A DNA stretch of 64,000 nucleotides from Pseudomonas alkylphenolica (GTDB lineage: Bacteria > Pseudomonadota > Gammaproteobacteria > Pseudomonadales > Pseudomonadaceae), in assembly GCF_004025535.1 (NCBI RefSeq), contig NZ_QJRG01000039.1, positions 62,001-126,000 on the forward strand, in the 5' to 3' direction. The position numbers and the translations under genes were made by a program. Positions 32,211 to 41,350 of this stretch are shown in pieces. Position 1 is the first letter of the stretch, and every line of letters begins with the position of its first letter. Below the pieces are notes generated by a model, which saw only the letters and a program-made list of their open reading frames with translations, ran no database searches and was not told the DNA's origin.

Positions 32211-33098
32211 TCACGCATCGCTTTGCATCGCCTGAAATTCGGCCAGGCAGGCTTCGGCCAGGGCTGAGCGTGGCGCCGTACGGCGCATGATCAGGCCCAA
32301 GGGAGCCAGTGTGCTGGCCTGTTCGATCGGCTGCAGGCGCAACCGCTCGGTCAGCACTTCAAGGCCCGCCGCCACTGGCATGATCGCGCAACACAGGCCA
32401 CCGCTGACGGCCTGGACCAGCTGATGGACGGCGTCGGTCTGTACCACCAGGCGCGGTTGCAGGCTGCGGCTGTTGAAGTTGTGATCGATCGACTGGCGAA
32501 AGTGCATGCCGGCGGTGAGCAATCCCAGTGGCAGCGCGCTTACGGCCTGCCAGCTCAACGGTTGCTCGTCGAAAGCAAAGTGCGCCGGGTCATACAGCAG
32601 GCCCAGGCGCGTTTCGCCCAGCGGCAGGGACTGGAATCGCTCGTTGTCGAGCCGTTCGAGGTAGGACACGCCGAGGTCCAGGCGATTGCTGCTGAGCTGC
32701 TCGAGGATCTGCTCGGAACTCAGCGCGCTGAGTTCAAAGTTCAGGTCCGGGTGACGTTGGTGCAGGCGTTGCAGCAGGGGCATCGGATCAAAGCTCGACA
32801 GCGGCACCACGCCCAGGCGCAAGTTGCCGACCAGGTGCCCGCGACAGGCGGCGGCTTCGGCCTGCAGGCCGTCGTAGGCGGCGATGACCGAGCGTGCCCA
32901 GGCCAGCACGCGTTCACCTTGCGCGGTGAACCCTTCAAAGCGCTGGCCGCGGTTGACCAGGGCCAGGTCCAGCTCCTGCTCCAGGTTGCGCAGGCGCATC
33001 GACAGGGTGGGCTGGGTCACGTGGCAGCGGGCGGCGGCCTGGCCGAAGTGGCGGGTTTCATCCAGGGCGATGAGGAATTTGAGTTGTTTGATGTCCAT
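32211..33098 (-). CDS. LysR-family transcriptional regulator
   Basis: 295 residues with an N-terminal winged HTH (FLIALDETRHFGQAAARCHVTQPTLSMRLRNLE, residues 7-40) and the periplasmic-binding-like effector domain. ATG 33098 has GAGGAG 5 bases upstream. It lies 92 bases upstream of fdhD on the same strand, so it may control fdhD-ydeP, though not from a classical divergent position. Confidence 0.88.
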   Translation of the reverse strand: MDIKQLKFLIALDETRHFGQAAARCHVTQPTLSMRLRNLEQELDLALVNRGQRFEGFTAQGERVLAWARSVIAAYDGLQAEAAACRGHLVGNLRLGVVPLSSFDPMPLLQRLHQRHPDLNFELSALSSEQILEQLSSNRLDLGVSYLERLDNERFQSLPLGETRLGLLYDPAHFAFDEQPLSWQAVSALPLGLLTAGMHFRQSIDHNFNSRSLQPRLVVQTDAVHQLVQAVSGGLCCAIMPVAAGLEVLTERLRLQPIEQASTLAPLGLIMRRTAPRSALAEACLAEFQAMQSDA

Positions 33099-33182
33099 CG
33101 TCGCTCCTCGGCACAAAGCAGGCGCAGCATTCTAACCTGTCCTAGACTCCAGGCTCCGAGATTCAACACCAAGGAGAGCGGT

Positions 33183-33623
33183 ATGAGCATTTTCAGTTTC
33201 ATCAAAGAAGCCGGCGAGAAAATCGTCGACCTGTTGACCCCAGGTAATGCCAATGCCAGCGAGCAGTTGAAGGACCACGTGGCGAAGGTCGGGCTGGGTA
33301 ATCCGAACGTGCAGACCACGGTGGAGGGCGACAAGGTTACCGTCACCGGTGAAGTGGCCAGCCAGGAAGAGAAGGAGAAGATCCTGCTGGCCCTGGGCAA
33401 CATTGCCGGTGTGGCCACGGTGGACGATCAGATCACCGTTACCGGCCCGGTTGTAGCGGCAGCACGCTTTGTTGTAGTGAAAAAAGGCGACACGCTGAGT
33501 GCCATTTCCCTGGCGGTGTACGGCAACGCCAACCAGTACAACAAGATCTTCGAGGCCAACAAGCCACTGCTCAGCCACCCGGATAAAATCTACCCGGGCC
33601 AGACGCTGCGCATCCCCGAGTAA
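33183..33623 (+). CDS. kbp: Potassium-binding BON-LysM protein Kbp (YgaU)
   Basis: 146 residues: N-terminal helix (FIKEAGEKIVDLL), BON domain at about 25-90, LysM at about 97-146 (FVVVKKGDTLSAISLAVYG...IYPGQTLRIPE). Closely follows E. coli Kbp, a cytosolic K+ sensor. No signal peptide, consistent with a cytoplasmic location despite the LysM. AAGGAGAG precedes the ATG. Divergent from the LysR gene. Confidence 0.9.
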   Translation: MSIFSFIKEAGEKIVDLLTPGNANASEQLKDHVAKVGLGNPNVQTTVEGDKVTVTGEVASQEEKEKILLALGNIAGVATVDDQITVTGPVVAAARFVVVKKGDTLSAISLAVYGNANQYNKIFEANKPLLSHPDKIYPGQTLRIPE

Positions 33624-33626
33624 GCC

Positions 33627-34289
33627 TCAAAGCCCTTCGAGCAGTGCCCGGTAGTCCTCAACGGCGGCGAACTCCTCGGTATCACGTGGCCCTTTGCGGC
33701 TGTCCGGCTGGCGCACCGCAAGCAGGTGCGCCACGCCGAAGTCGCGGGCGCTGCGCAGGATCGACAAGGTGTCGTCGATAAACAGGCTGCGTTCTGGAGC
33801 AAAACCGATATCGGCCTGCAGCGCTTCCCAGAACTGTGGATTCTCCTTGGGGAAACCGTAGTCGTGGGAGCTGATCAACCGCTCGAAATACGGTGCCAGC
33901 TGCACCTTTTCCAGTTTCAGTGACAGCGAGTCGCGGTGCGCGTTGGTGATCAGGATGATCCGCTTGCCGGCCTGCTTGATCGCCTGAAGAAACGTATCGG
34001 CATCCGGGCGCAAGGCAATCAGGTGGGCGGTTTCCAGCTTCAGCTCGCGAATCGGCAGGTTGAGTTCGCGGCTCCAGAAATCCAGGCAGTACCAGTTCAA
34101 CGAGCCCGCGTTCTGCTCGAACAACGGTTGCAACTCGAGCTCGGCCATGGCCCGGCTGATGCCGTGCAGGTCGGCGTAGCGCTGCGGCAGGTGCTCTAGC
34201 CAGAAGTGGTTGTCGAAATGCAGGTCGAGCAGTGTGCCGTCCATGTCCAGCAGAACGGTGTCGATGGTGGACCAGGCTAAAACGGGCAT
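33627..34289 (-). CDS. yrfG: HAD-family GMP/IMP nucleotidase YrfG
   Basis: 220-residue HAD hydrolase with motif I DMDGTLLDLHFDN (nucleophile in LLDMDGT, about residue 15), motif II ILITNAHRDS and motif IV FIDDTLSILRSA. It pairs divergently with nudE, as in other gamma-proteobacteria. The start ATG 34289 gives the conserved MPVLAWSTIDTVLLDMDG. Its stop is 4 bases from the stop of kbp; convergent with no room for a terminator. Confidence 0.9.
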   Translation of the reverse strand: MPVLAWSTIDTVLLDMDGTLLDLHFDNHFWLEHLPQRYADLHGISRAMAELELQPLFEQNAGSLNWYCLDFWSRELNLPIRELKLETAHLIALRPDADTFLQAIKQAGKRIILITNAHRDSLSLKLEKVQLAPYFERLISSHDYGFPKENPQFWEALQADIGFAPERSLFIDDTLSILRSARDFGVAHLLAVRQPDSRKGPRDTEEFAAVEDYRALLEGL

Positions 34290-34369
34290 ATGAAATTCTC
34301 GGACAGTCAGGGCAGCAGCGGCCGGGCAAGCCACGGTATAGTAACCCGTTCATGCCAAGGAGCCGCCCC

Positions 34370-34936
34370 ATGCGCCAGAAACCCACCGTCCTTTCTCGCG
34401 AGATTGTCGCCAGCAGCCGCCTGTTTCGGGTTGAAGCCGTGCAACTGCGCTTTGCCAACGGCAACGAGCGCACCTATGAGCGGCTGGTAGGGCGCGGCAA
34501 TGGCTACGGTGCGGTGATGATCGTGGCGATGCTCGATGCCGAGCATGCGGTGCTGGTCGAGGAATATTGCGGTGGCACGGATGAGTACGAGCTGTCGCTG
34601 CCCAAAGGCTTGATCGAGCCGGGCGAAGACGTGCTGGCAGCCGCCAACCGCGAACTCAAGGAGGAAGCCGGCTTCGGTGCGCGCCAGCTTGAACACTTGA
34701 CCGAGCTGTCGTTGTCGCCGGGTTACATGAGCCAGAAGATCCAGGTGGTGCTGGCCTCGGACCTGTACGAAGAGCGGCTGGAAGGCGACGAGCCGGAGCC
34801 GATGCGGGTCGACAAGGTCAGCCTGCGCGAGCTTTCGGCCCTGGCCCAACACCCGCAGTTTTCCGAAGGCCGAGCGTTGGCGGCGCTGTACCTGGTACGT
34901 GACCTGCTGACCCAGCGCGGAGTCTTCAGCGCATGA
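34370..34936 (+). CDS. nudE: ADP compounds hydrolase NudE (Nudix)
   Basis: Hydrolyses ADP-ribose, Ap3A and NADH-type substrates. 188 residues with an intact Nudix box GX5EX7REUXEEXGU near 80-102 (GLIEPGED...RELKEEAGF). AAGGAG lies 8 bases before ATG 34370. The stop overlaps the cysQ start (ATGA). Confidence 0.93.
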   Translation: MRQKPTVLSREIVASSRLFRVEAVQLRFANGNERTYERLVGRGNGYGAVMIVAMLDAEHAVLVEEYCGGTDEYELSLPKGLIEPGEDVLAAANRELKEEAGFGARQLEHLTELSLSPGYMSQKIQVVLASDLYEERLEGDEPEPMRVDKVSLRELSALAQHPQFSEGRALAALYLVRDLLTQRGVFSA

Positions 34937-35760
34937 GTGACCAGCAGTTGATGCAACAGGTAGTCGAGCTGGCGCGTCAGGCGGGCGCCGCCATCCTGCC
35001 GTTCTGGCGTGCGGATGTAGCCGTGACCACCAAGGCCGATGAGTCGCCAGTTACTGCGGCCGACCTGGCCGCCCATGAAGTGATTGCCAAGGGCCTGCAG
35101 ATGTTGGCTCCCGAGATTCCGGTGCTGTCGGAAGAAGACTGCGGCATTGCCCTGGCTGAACGCCAGCAGTGGACGCGCTGGTGGCTGGTCGATCCGCTTG
35201 ATGGCACCAAGGAGTTTATCGCCGGGACAGAAGAGTTCACCGTCAACATCGCGCTGGTCGAGCAGGGGCGGGTGGTGTTCGGCGTGGTGGCCATTCCCAC
35301 CACTGGCCGTTGCTACTACGGCGGCAGCGCGCTTGGTGCCTGGCTGGAAGAGGCCGATGGCCAGGCCCGGGCCATTCAAGTACGTCAGGCCCCGGCCGCC
35401 GGCTCGGCCTTTACCGTGGTCGCCAGCCGTCGTCATTCCAGCCCGCAGCAAGAAGCCCTGCTGGCCGGCCTTAGCGCCGCCGTGGGTGAGCTGGCGCTGG
35501 CCAACATTGGCAGTTCGCTGAAGTTCTGCCTGCTGGCCGAAGGTACGGCAGATTGCTACCCGCGACTGGCGCCAACCTCGCAGTGGGACACCGCTGCAGC
35601 GCAAGGGGTGCTGGAAGGGGCTGGCGGCGAGGTGCTCGGCCTGGATGGCCAGGCCTTTACCTACCCGCCGCGTGAGTCGTTGCTCAACCCGTTTTTCCTG
35701 GCGTTGCCGGCCGCCGCGCCGTGGCGCGGCAAGCTGTTGCAGCTGGCCTCAACGATGTAA
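34933..35760 (+). CDS. cysQ: 3'(2'),5'-bisphosphate nucleotidase CysQ
   Basis: Clears pAp made during sulfate assimilation, giving AMP. 275 residues, inositol-monophosphatase fold with metal site D87-P-L-D90-G-T (WWLVDPLDGTKEF), EED motif (LSEEDCG) and second block WDTAAAQGVLEGAGG. Coupled to nudE. The 3' end overlaps the convergent thioesterase gene by 12 bases. Confidence 0.94.
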   Translation: MSDQQLMQQVVELARQAGAAILPFWRADVAVTTKADESPVTAADLAAHEVIAKGLQMLAPEIPVLSEEDCGIALAERQQWTRWWLVDPLDGTKEFIAGTEEFTVNIALVEQGRVVFGVVAIPTTGRCYYGGSALGAWLEEADGQARAIQVRQAPAAGSAFTVVASRRHSSPQQEALLAGLSAAVGELALANIGSSLKFCLLAEGTADCYPRLAPTSQWDTAAAQGVLEGAGGEVLGLDGQAFTYPPRESLLNPFFLALPAAAPWRGKLLQLASTM

Positions 35761-36204
35761 CACGTACTGGCCGCTGAACAGTACAGCGGCCTCATCACTG
35801 CCGGCGTTGTTGACCTGCGTATGCAGATTAAGGCGTGCCCGGCCGCGGCGCTGGTAGGTGGCAACGAAGCGTTCCCAGACTTTTTCCTCTGGCGCCTGGC
35901 ACATGGCGATTGCTGCACCGGTCACCGGTAGCGGATAACTGATCTGCCCTTCCTGAATGACGATGTGACCATCGTCGATGCCTGCTTCGCGCAGGCGCAG
36001 GTGCAGCCACCCCCAACCCACCAGCACCGCCGCACAGTACAGGCTGCCGCCAAACATGGTGCTCTTGTGGTTGACGTTGGCCGCCAGCGGCAGTTGCAGG
36101 CGCAGGGTTTGCTGCTGCCAGTCGAGCACCTGCAAACCCATTTCGCGGGTCAGCGGGATGTCTCCGTGCAGCACCGATTCCAGGTAGTGGCTGTCCGTGG
36201 TCAT
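35749..36204 (-). CDS. YiiD C-terminal-type thioesterase
   Basis: 151-residue hotdog domain with NHKSTMFGGSLYCAAVLVGWG, the signature of the thioesterase domain found at the C-terminus of YiiD. Start overlaps the stop of the response-regulator gene by four bases, so it is the third gene of the sensor-regulator operon. Substrate unknown. Confidence 0.82.
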   Translation of the reverse strand: MTTDSHYLESVLHGDIPLTREMGLQVLDWQQQTLRLQLPLAANVNHKSTMFGGSLYCAAVLVGWGWLHLRLREAGIDDGHIVIQEGQISYPLPVTGAAIAMCQAPEEKVWERFVATYQRRGRARLNLHTQVNNAGSDEAAVLFSGQYVLHR

Positions 36205-37613
36205 GGGCGGTTCTCCTCTAGGTCGTCAGTGCTGGCGTTACTGTCGGCGAAGCTCAGGCCGTGCTTGCGCAGTTTGTCGTGCAAGGTCTTGCGGGGTATG
36301 CCCAGGGCTTCGGCCAGGCTGCGCATCGAGCTGTGCGGTTGGGCCAGTTCTGCGGCAATCAGTGAACGTTCGAAGTGTTCCACCTGCTCGCTGAGGTTGC
36401 CGCTGCCGACTGTGACCGCTTGTGGTTGAGACGGCTCCGGGGCCTGGCCATCGAGGGCCAGTTCCAGGCCCAGGGCGAAACGCTCGGCGACGTTCTGCAG
36501 CTCGCGCACGTTGCCCGGCCAGGTGTGGCGCAGCAACAGTGCGCGTTGCGCCGGCTGCAGGCTGTTGGCCGGCAGGCCATGACGTTCGCTGGCTTCGCCA
36601 GCGAAATGCTGGAACAACACCAGAATGTCGTCGCCACGCTCGCGCAGCGGCGGGATGCGCAAGGGTGCAACATTCAGCCGGTAGTACAGGTCGGCCCGAA
36701 AGCGCCCTTGATCAGCGGACTGGCGCAGGTCTTCCTTGGTGGCGGCGATGATGCGGATATCCAGCGGGATCTGCTGGTTTCCGCCGAGGCGTTCAACCAC
36801 CCGCTCCTGCAGCAGGCGCAGCAGTTTGACCTGTACATCCAGGCTCATGCTTTCGATTTCATCGAGGAACAGCGTGCCGCCGTTGGCGAACTCGAATTTG
36901 CCGATGCGACGCTTCTGGGCGCCAGTGAAGGCCCCCGGTTCGTGGCCGAAAAGTTCACTTTCGACCACCGATTCGGCCAGGGCACCGGCGTTGATGGCCA
37001 CGAACGGGCCGTCGCGTCGGCTCGACAGGTCATGCAGGGCGCGGGCGACAACTTCCTTGCCGGCGCCGGTTTCACCGAGGATCAGTACATCGGCACGGGT
37101 ACCGGCCAGGGCACCAATCTGCTCGCGCAGGCGCAGCATGGGCGCTGACTGGCCGACCAGGCGGGCGCTCAGCTGCTGACGGTCGCTCAGGGCCAGGCGC
37201 AAGCTGCGGTTGTCCAGCACCAGGCGGCGCAGGGCCAGGGCACGGCGCACGCTGTCGAGCAGGGCGTCGCTGGCAAACGGTTTTTCAAGAAAGTCATAGG
37301 CACCGGCGCGCATGGCCTGAACTGCCAACGGTACGTCGCCGTGACCGGTGATCAGCAGCACCGGTAACTCCGGGTCCCGGGCGTGTACCTGCTGGAGCAG
37401 TTGCAGGCCGTCGATGCCCGGCATGCGGATGTCGCTGACCACCACGCCGGGCCAGTCGTGTTCAATGCGCCCGGCCAGATTCTGCGCGTCACTCAGGGGC
37501 AGGACTTTCAGACCGGCAAGATCCAGGGTCTGGCTCAGGGCCTGGAGCAGGTGCGGGTCGTCATCGACCAGTATCACCTGTACACGGCTGTCGATGAGCG
37601 GCTCGGTGGTCAT
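36201..37613 (-). CDS. Sigma-54-dependent response regulator, DctD-like
   Basis: 470 residues: receiver (phospho-acceptor D61 in SDIRMPG), AAA+ domain with Walker A GETGAGKE (180-187), the sigma-54 contact loop GAFTGA (227-232) and Walker B GGTLFLDEIES, then a Fis-type HTH (SMRSLAEALGIPRKTLHDKLRKHGL). Built like C4-dicarboxylate regulator DctD. Coupled to the kinase by a four-base overlap. No transporter gene is adjacent, so the target is unknown. Confidence 0.9.
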   Translation of the reverse strand: MTTEPLIDSRVQVILVDDDPHLLQALSQTLDLAGLKVLPLSDAQNLAGRIEHDWPGVVVSDIRMPGIDGLQLLQQVHARDPELPVLLITGHGDVPLAVQAMRAGAYDFLEKPFASDALLDSVRRALALRRLVLDNRSLRLALSDRQQLSARLVGQSAPMLRLREQIGALAGTRADVLILGETGAGKEVVARALHDLSSRRDGPFVAINAGALAESVVESELFGHEPGAFTGAQKRRIGKFEFANGGTLFLDEIESMSLDVQVKLLRLLQERVVERLGGNQQIPLDIRIIAATKEDLRQSADQGRFRADLYYRLNVAPLRIPPLRERGDDILVLFQHFAGEASERHGLPANSLQPAQRALLLRHTWPGNVRELQNVAERFALGLELALDGQAPEPSQPQAVTVGSGNLSEQVEHFERSLIAAELAQPHSSMRSLAEALGIPRKTLHDKLRKHGLSFADSNASTDDLEENRP

Positions 37614-39424
37614 GCCGATGTGTCCTCCGGAGGTTGCAGGTTGGCGCCTGGGGTGGCGACGCGCAGTTTAAGGGTCAGCAGTGCGCCGCCTTCAGGGTGG
37701 TTGCCGAGCAGCAGTTCGCCGCCCAGGGCACGCATCAAGGTGTCGCAGATTGCCAGGCCCAGGCCAAGGCCCTGGGTGCGCGTCTTGGTGGTAAAAAACG
37801 GTTCGCGGGCGCGGGTCAGCGCTTCACTGCTAAAGCCCGGGCCATTGTCGCGAATGTACAGGTAGACGTAGCCCTCGCGCTGTTCGGCACTTAACCAGAG
37901 TTTGCGTGGGTTGGCTTTTTCGGTCAGGGCATCGAGGGCGTTGGCCAGCAGGTTACCCAGCACCTGGCGCAAGCGGGTTTCACCGGCCTGGACCCACAGC
38001 GTGGCATCCGGCAGGTCGCGTACCAGGTCCACGGCCATGGCCCGTCGGCGTTTGGCCAGCAAGGCCAGGGCGTCATCCAGCGCCGGCTGCAGCGCGACAC
38101 TTTCCGGCGCATGGCGGTCGCGGCGGGCAAAGGCGCGCAGGTGGGCGATGATCGAGGCCATGCGCCCGGTCAGCTCGCTGATCAGCTTGAGGTTGCTGCG
38201 GGCGTCATCGGTGCGCTGGTGGTCGAGGAGAATCTCGGCGTTTTCGGCGTAACTGCGTATCGCCGCGAGGGGCTGGTTGAGCTCGTGGCTGATGCTTGCC
38301 GACATGGTTCCCAGCACTGACAGTTTTCCGGCCTGGACCAGTTCGTCCTGGGCGCGTACCAGTTCCTGCTGGGCCTGCTCACGCTCCAGCACCTCGTCTT
38401 TCAGGCGACTGTTCAGGCCCTCGAGGTCGGCGGTGCGTTCCATTACGCGCTTTTCCAGCTCATGGCGGGCGTGCGCCTCGAAGTCGATGCGCTCGATGTA
38501 ATGGCGCCGACGCTGCATCATCAGACCGAGCAACAGCATCAGTACCAGCAAGGCTGCGGCACCGATGGCCAATACGGTATTTACCGAGCGGTCAATCAGG
38601 GTGCGCGGGGCAAGGATGCTGACTTGCCAGCCAGTCTCCTCGATGTCCTGTGTCTGGATCAGCCAGGCATCGGTGTTGAGATTCAGTGGTTGCGGTGTTT
38701 GTGTCGGGTAGAGCCGGATCGCGACAATCGCCTCACGCTCGGCATCGGTCAGCGGGCGCGTGGCGCGAAAACGCCAGTCAGGACGCGAGGTGAGGATTAC
38801 TACACCATTGTGGTCGGTAACCAACAGCTGTTCGGGCGTCTTGCCCCACAGGTTCTCGGTGTGGTCGAGGTCGACCTTGACCACCAGTACACCGATTATC
38901 TGTTCACGATCATGCACGGCAGCGGCAAAGAAATAGCCGCGTTTGGCCGAGGTCGTGCCCTGGCCGAAAAAGCGCCCCAGGCGCCCGGCAATGGCTTCGG
39001 TGTAGTAAGGCCGGTAGGCAAAGTTGCGGCCGACAAAGCTGTCATGCTTGTCCCAGTTGGATGCCGCCAGGGTGTTGCCCTTGGTGTCCATCAGGTACAT
39101 GACTTCGGCACCCGTCTGGGTGGCGATGTCTTTGAGCAGGCGGTTGGCGTTGGTCAGGCTTTCCAGGCGTAGCGGGTCAGCCAGCACGGCACGCAGGGCG
39201 GGCAAGTCGCCAAGAATCTGCGGCAGGGTTTCATAGCGGTGCAGAATGCCCAGCAAGTTGGCGACGTACAGGTCCTGGGTCTGGCGGTTCTGCCCGGCCA
39301 GTTCTTGCTGGTAATAGTGTTTGGCAAGGTGCTGCAAAGGCCAGAGCAGCGGCGCCAGGCAAATCGCCAGCAGTGCCAAGCTGCGCCAGCGAGGGCGGCG
39401 GGGAAGAGGTGGAATCATGGTCAT
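37610..39424 (-). CDS. Sensor histidine kinase, DctB-like
   Basis: 604 residues: membrane segment near 15-33, a large periplasmic double-PAS (dCache) sensor, a second membrane segment near 280-303, a coiled-coil linker (LEKRVMERTADLEGLNSRLKDEVLEREQAQQ region), phospho-acceptor H380 (SASISHELNQPLAAI) and an ATPase domain (DNGPGF, GLGLGLAICDTLM). The sensor type binds small carboxylates or amino acids in relatives. ATG 39424 and 39418 are both possible starts. Confidence 0.88.
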   Translation of the reverse strand: MTMIPPLPRRPRWRSLALLAICLAPLLWPLQHLAKHYYQQELAGQNRQTQDLYVANLLGILHRYETLPQILGDLPALRAVLADPLRLESLTNANRLLKDIATQTGAEVMYLMDTKGNTLAASNWDKHDSFVGRNFAYRPYYTEAIAGRLGRFFGQGTTSAKRGYFFAAAVHDREQIIGVLVVKVDLDHTENLWGKTPEQLLVTDHNGVVILTSRPDWRFRATRPLTDAEREAIVAIRLYPTQTPQPLNLNTDAWLIQTQDIEETGWQVSILAPRTLIDRSVNTVLAIGAAALLVLMLLLGLMMQRRRHYIERIDFEAHARHELEKRVMERTADLEGLNSRLKDEVLEREQAQQELVRAQDELVQAGKLSVLGTMSASISHELNQPLAAIRSYAENAEILLDHQRTDDARSNLKLISELTGRMASIIAHLRAFARRDRHAPESVALQPALDDALALLAKRRRAMAVDLVRDLPDATLWVQAGETRLRQVLGNLLANALDALTEKANPRKLWLSAEQREGYVYLYIRDNGPGFSSEALTRAREPFFTTKTRTQGLGLGLAICDTLMRALGGELLLGNHPEGGALLTLKLRVATPGANLQPPEDTSA

Positions 39425-39481
39425 CGCAACTGGGCCAGAAAGTACTGGCGCATTATGCGCTAGTTCCCGTGGCAAGGCTGC

Positions 39482-40027
39482 TCAGGGCAGCAGCTCGGAG
39501 TCTCTGAACCACTGGCCTTGTTGATCCTTGGCCGACAATATTGGCGGCCCTTCAAGTGGCCAGTCGATAGCCAGGTCCGGATCATCCCAGCGAATGCAGC
39601 GTTCGGCTGACGGGTTGAAGTAAGTGGTGGTCTTGTACAGGAACTCGGCCCGGTCACTGAGCACCAGAAAACCATGGGCGAAGGTTTCAGGTACCCAGAG
39701 CTGGCGCCGGTTTGCTGCTGACAGGCGAAGGGCGATCCATTGCCCGAACGTGGCAGAGCTACGGCGCACATCGACAACCACATCCAGCACTTCGCCATGG
39801 GTGATGCGCACCAGTTTGGCCTGGGCGTTTTCGACCTGGTAGTGCAACCCCCGCAATACCCCGCGGTGCGACTCGGAGTGGTTGTCTTGCACAAAGTCGG
39901 TGGTTACACCGGTTTCCTGAGCAAAGGTGCGGGCATTGAAGCTCTCGTAGAACAGGCCTCGTGTGTCTTCAAATACCTTGGGTTCCAGAATCAATACACC
40001 GGGCAGACGGGTCGGAATGACGTTCAT
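39482..40027 (-). CDS. rfbC: dTDP-4-dehydrorhamnose 3,5-epimerase
   Basis: Third enzyme of dTDP-L-rhamnose synthesis. 181 residues, cupin fold with the catalytic histidine in DNHSESHRGVLRGLHYQ and the FAHGFLVLSD block. ATG 40027 has GGGAAG upstream. It follows rfbB by 38 bases. rfbA and rfbD are not in the window. Confidence 0.94.
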   Translation of the reverse strand: MNVIPTRLPGVLILEPKVFEDTRGLFYESFNARTFAQETGVTTDFVQDNHSESHRGVLRGLHYQVENAQAKLVRITHGEVLDVVVDVRRSSATFGQWIALRLSAANRRQLWVPETFAHGFLVLSDRAEFLYKTTTYFNPSAERCIRWDDPDLAIDWPLEGPPILSAKDQQGQWFRDSELLP

Positions 40028-40065
40028 GGCTGTGCTTCCCACAGTGTGAAGTGGGCTTCCCTGGG

Positions 40066-41148
40066 TTATGCAATCAGATCGCTGAAGCCGCTGGCGCCAA
40101 GGCGTTGGCCTTGATAGCTGCCATCTTGTACGCGCTGGCACCACTCCTGGTTGTCGAGGTACCACTGCACGGTTTTGCGCAGGCCGGATGCGAACGTTTC
40201 TTCGGGAACCCAGCCCAGCTCACGCTCGATCTTGCCGGCGTCGATGGCGTAGCGCTGGTCGTGGCCGGGGCGGTCCTGCACGAAGGTGATCAGGTCTGCG
40301 TAGTGTTCAACGCCTTGCGGACGGTTGGGGGCCAGTTCTTCAAGCAGCGCGCAGATGCTGCGTACCACATCGATGTTCTTCTGCTCGTTGTGCCCGCCAA
40401 TGTTGTACGTCTCGCCTACTGTACCTTCGGTGACTACCTTGAGCAGGGCGCGGGCATGGTCCTCGACGAACAACCAGTCGCGCACCTGCAGGCCGTTGCC
40501 ATACACAGGCAGTGGCTTGCCCGCCAGGGCATTGAGAATCACCAGGGGAATCAGCTTCTCCGGGAAATGGAAGGGGCCGTAGTTGTTCGAGCAGTTGGTG
40601 AGCAGCACCGGCAGGCCATAAGTGCGTTGCCAGGCGCGCACCAGGTGGTCGGACGCAGCCTTGCTTGCCGAATACGGCGAACTTGGCGCATACGGGGTGG
40701 CTTCCGTGAAAAGGTCATCGACGCCATGCAGGTCGCCATACACCTCGTCGGTGGAGATGTGGTGGAAGCGGAACGTCGCACGCTCCTCGTCTGGCAGGGT
40801 GAGCCAATAGGCACGGGTCGCTTCAAGTAAAGCGTAGGTGCCGACGATGTTGGTTTGAATGAACTGCGCCGGGCCGTCAATCGAGCGGTCGACATGAGAC
40901 TCGGCAGCCAGGTGCATGATGGCGTGGGGCTGGAACCGCCGCAGCACTGCGCTGACATTCGCCTGGTCAGCAATGTCGGCCTGGACGAACTCGTAGCGGG
41001 TATCGGTAGCAATGCTGGTCAACGACTCCAGATTGCCGGCATAGGTCAGTTTGTCGAGGTTGAGTACCTCGTGTGCGGTCGAGTTGATCAGGTGACGAAT
41101 GAGCGCCGAGCCGATGAAACCGGCTCCGCCGGTAATGAGAATGCGCAT
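40066..41148 (-). CDS. rfbB: dTDP-glucose 4,6-dehydratase
   Basis: Converts dTDP-glucose to the 4-keto-6-deoxy sugar. 360 residues; Rossmann GGAGFIGS near residue 7, catalytic T-D-E ([10 protein letters not shown]) and YSASK, and sugar-nucleotide block [19 protein letters not shown] 41148 fits the family start [14 protein letters not shown] 41154 is an alternative. Divergent from the kinase-aminotransferase fusion. Confidence 0.95.
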   Translation of the reverse strand: MRILITGGAGFIGSALIRHLINSTAHEVLNLDKLTYAGNLESLTSIATDTRYEFVQADIADQANVSAVLRRFQPHAIMHLAAESHVDRSIDGPAQFIQTNIVGTYALLEATRAYWLTLPDEERATFRFHHISTDEVYGDLHGVDDLFTEATPYAPSSPYSASKAASDHLVRAWQRTYGLPVLLTNCSNNYGPFHFPEKLIPLVILNALAGKPLPVYGNGLQVRDWLFVEDHARALLKVVTEGTVGETYNIGGHNEQKNIDVVRSICALLEELAPNRPQGVEHYADLITFVQDRPGHDQRYAIDAGKIERELGWVPEETFASGLRKTVQWYLDNQEWCQRVQDGSYQGQRLGASGFSDLIA

Positions 41149-41350
41149 GTCCAATAACCTTTCGTGAAGCTGGCGATGTTCAACTCAAGCCTAGCTTGCG
41201 GGCAGTCTTCAGCAGAGGCGCAAGGAAAAAAATTGCCCCGCCCAGGCCGCCCGGTGCGGCATGACCTTGTTGCTCATCGCTTTTTTCCTGCCGTGCTTGC
41301 TTCTCAGCAAAAGCAGTGGCGATATAAGCAACAAAAAAATGAGGTCCATC

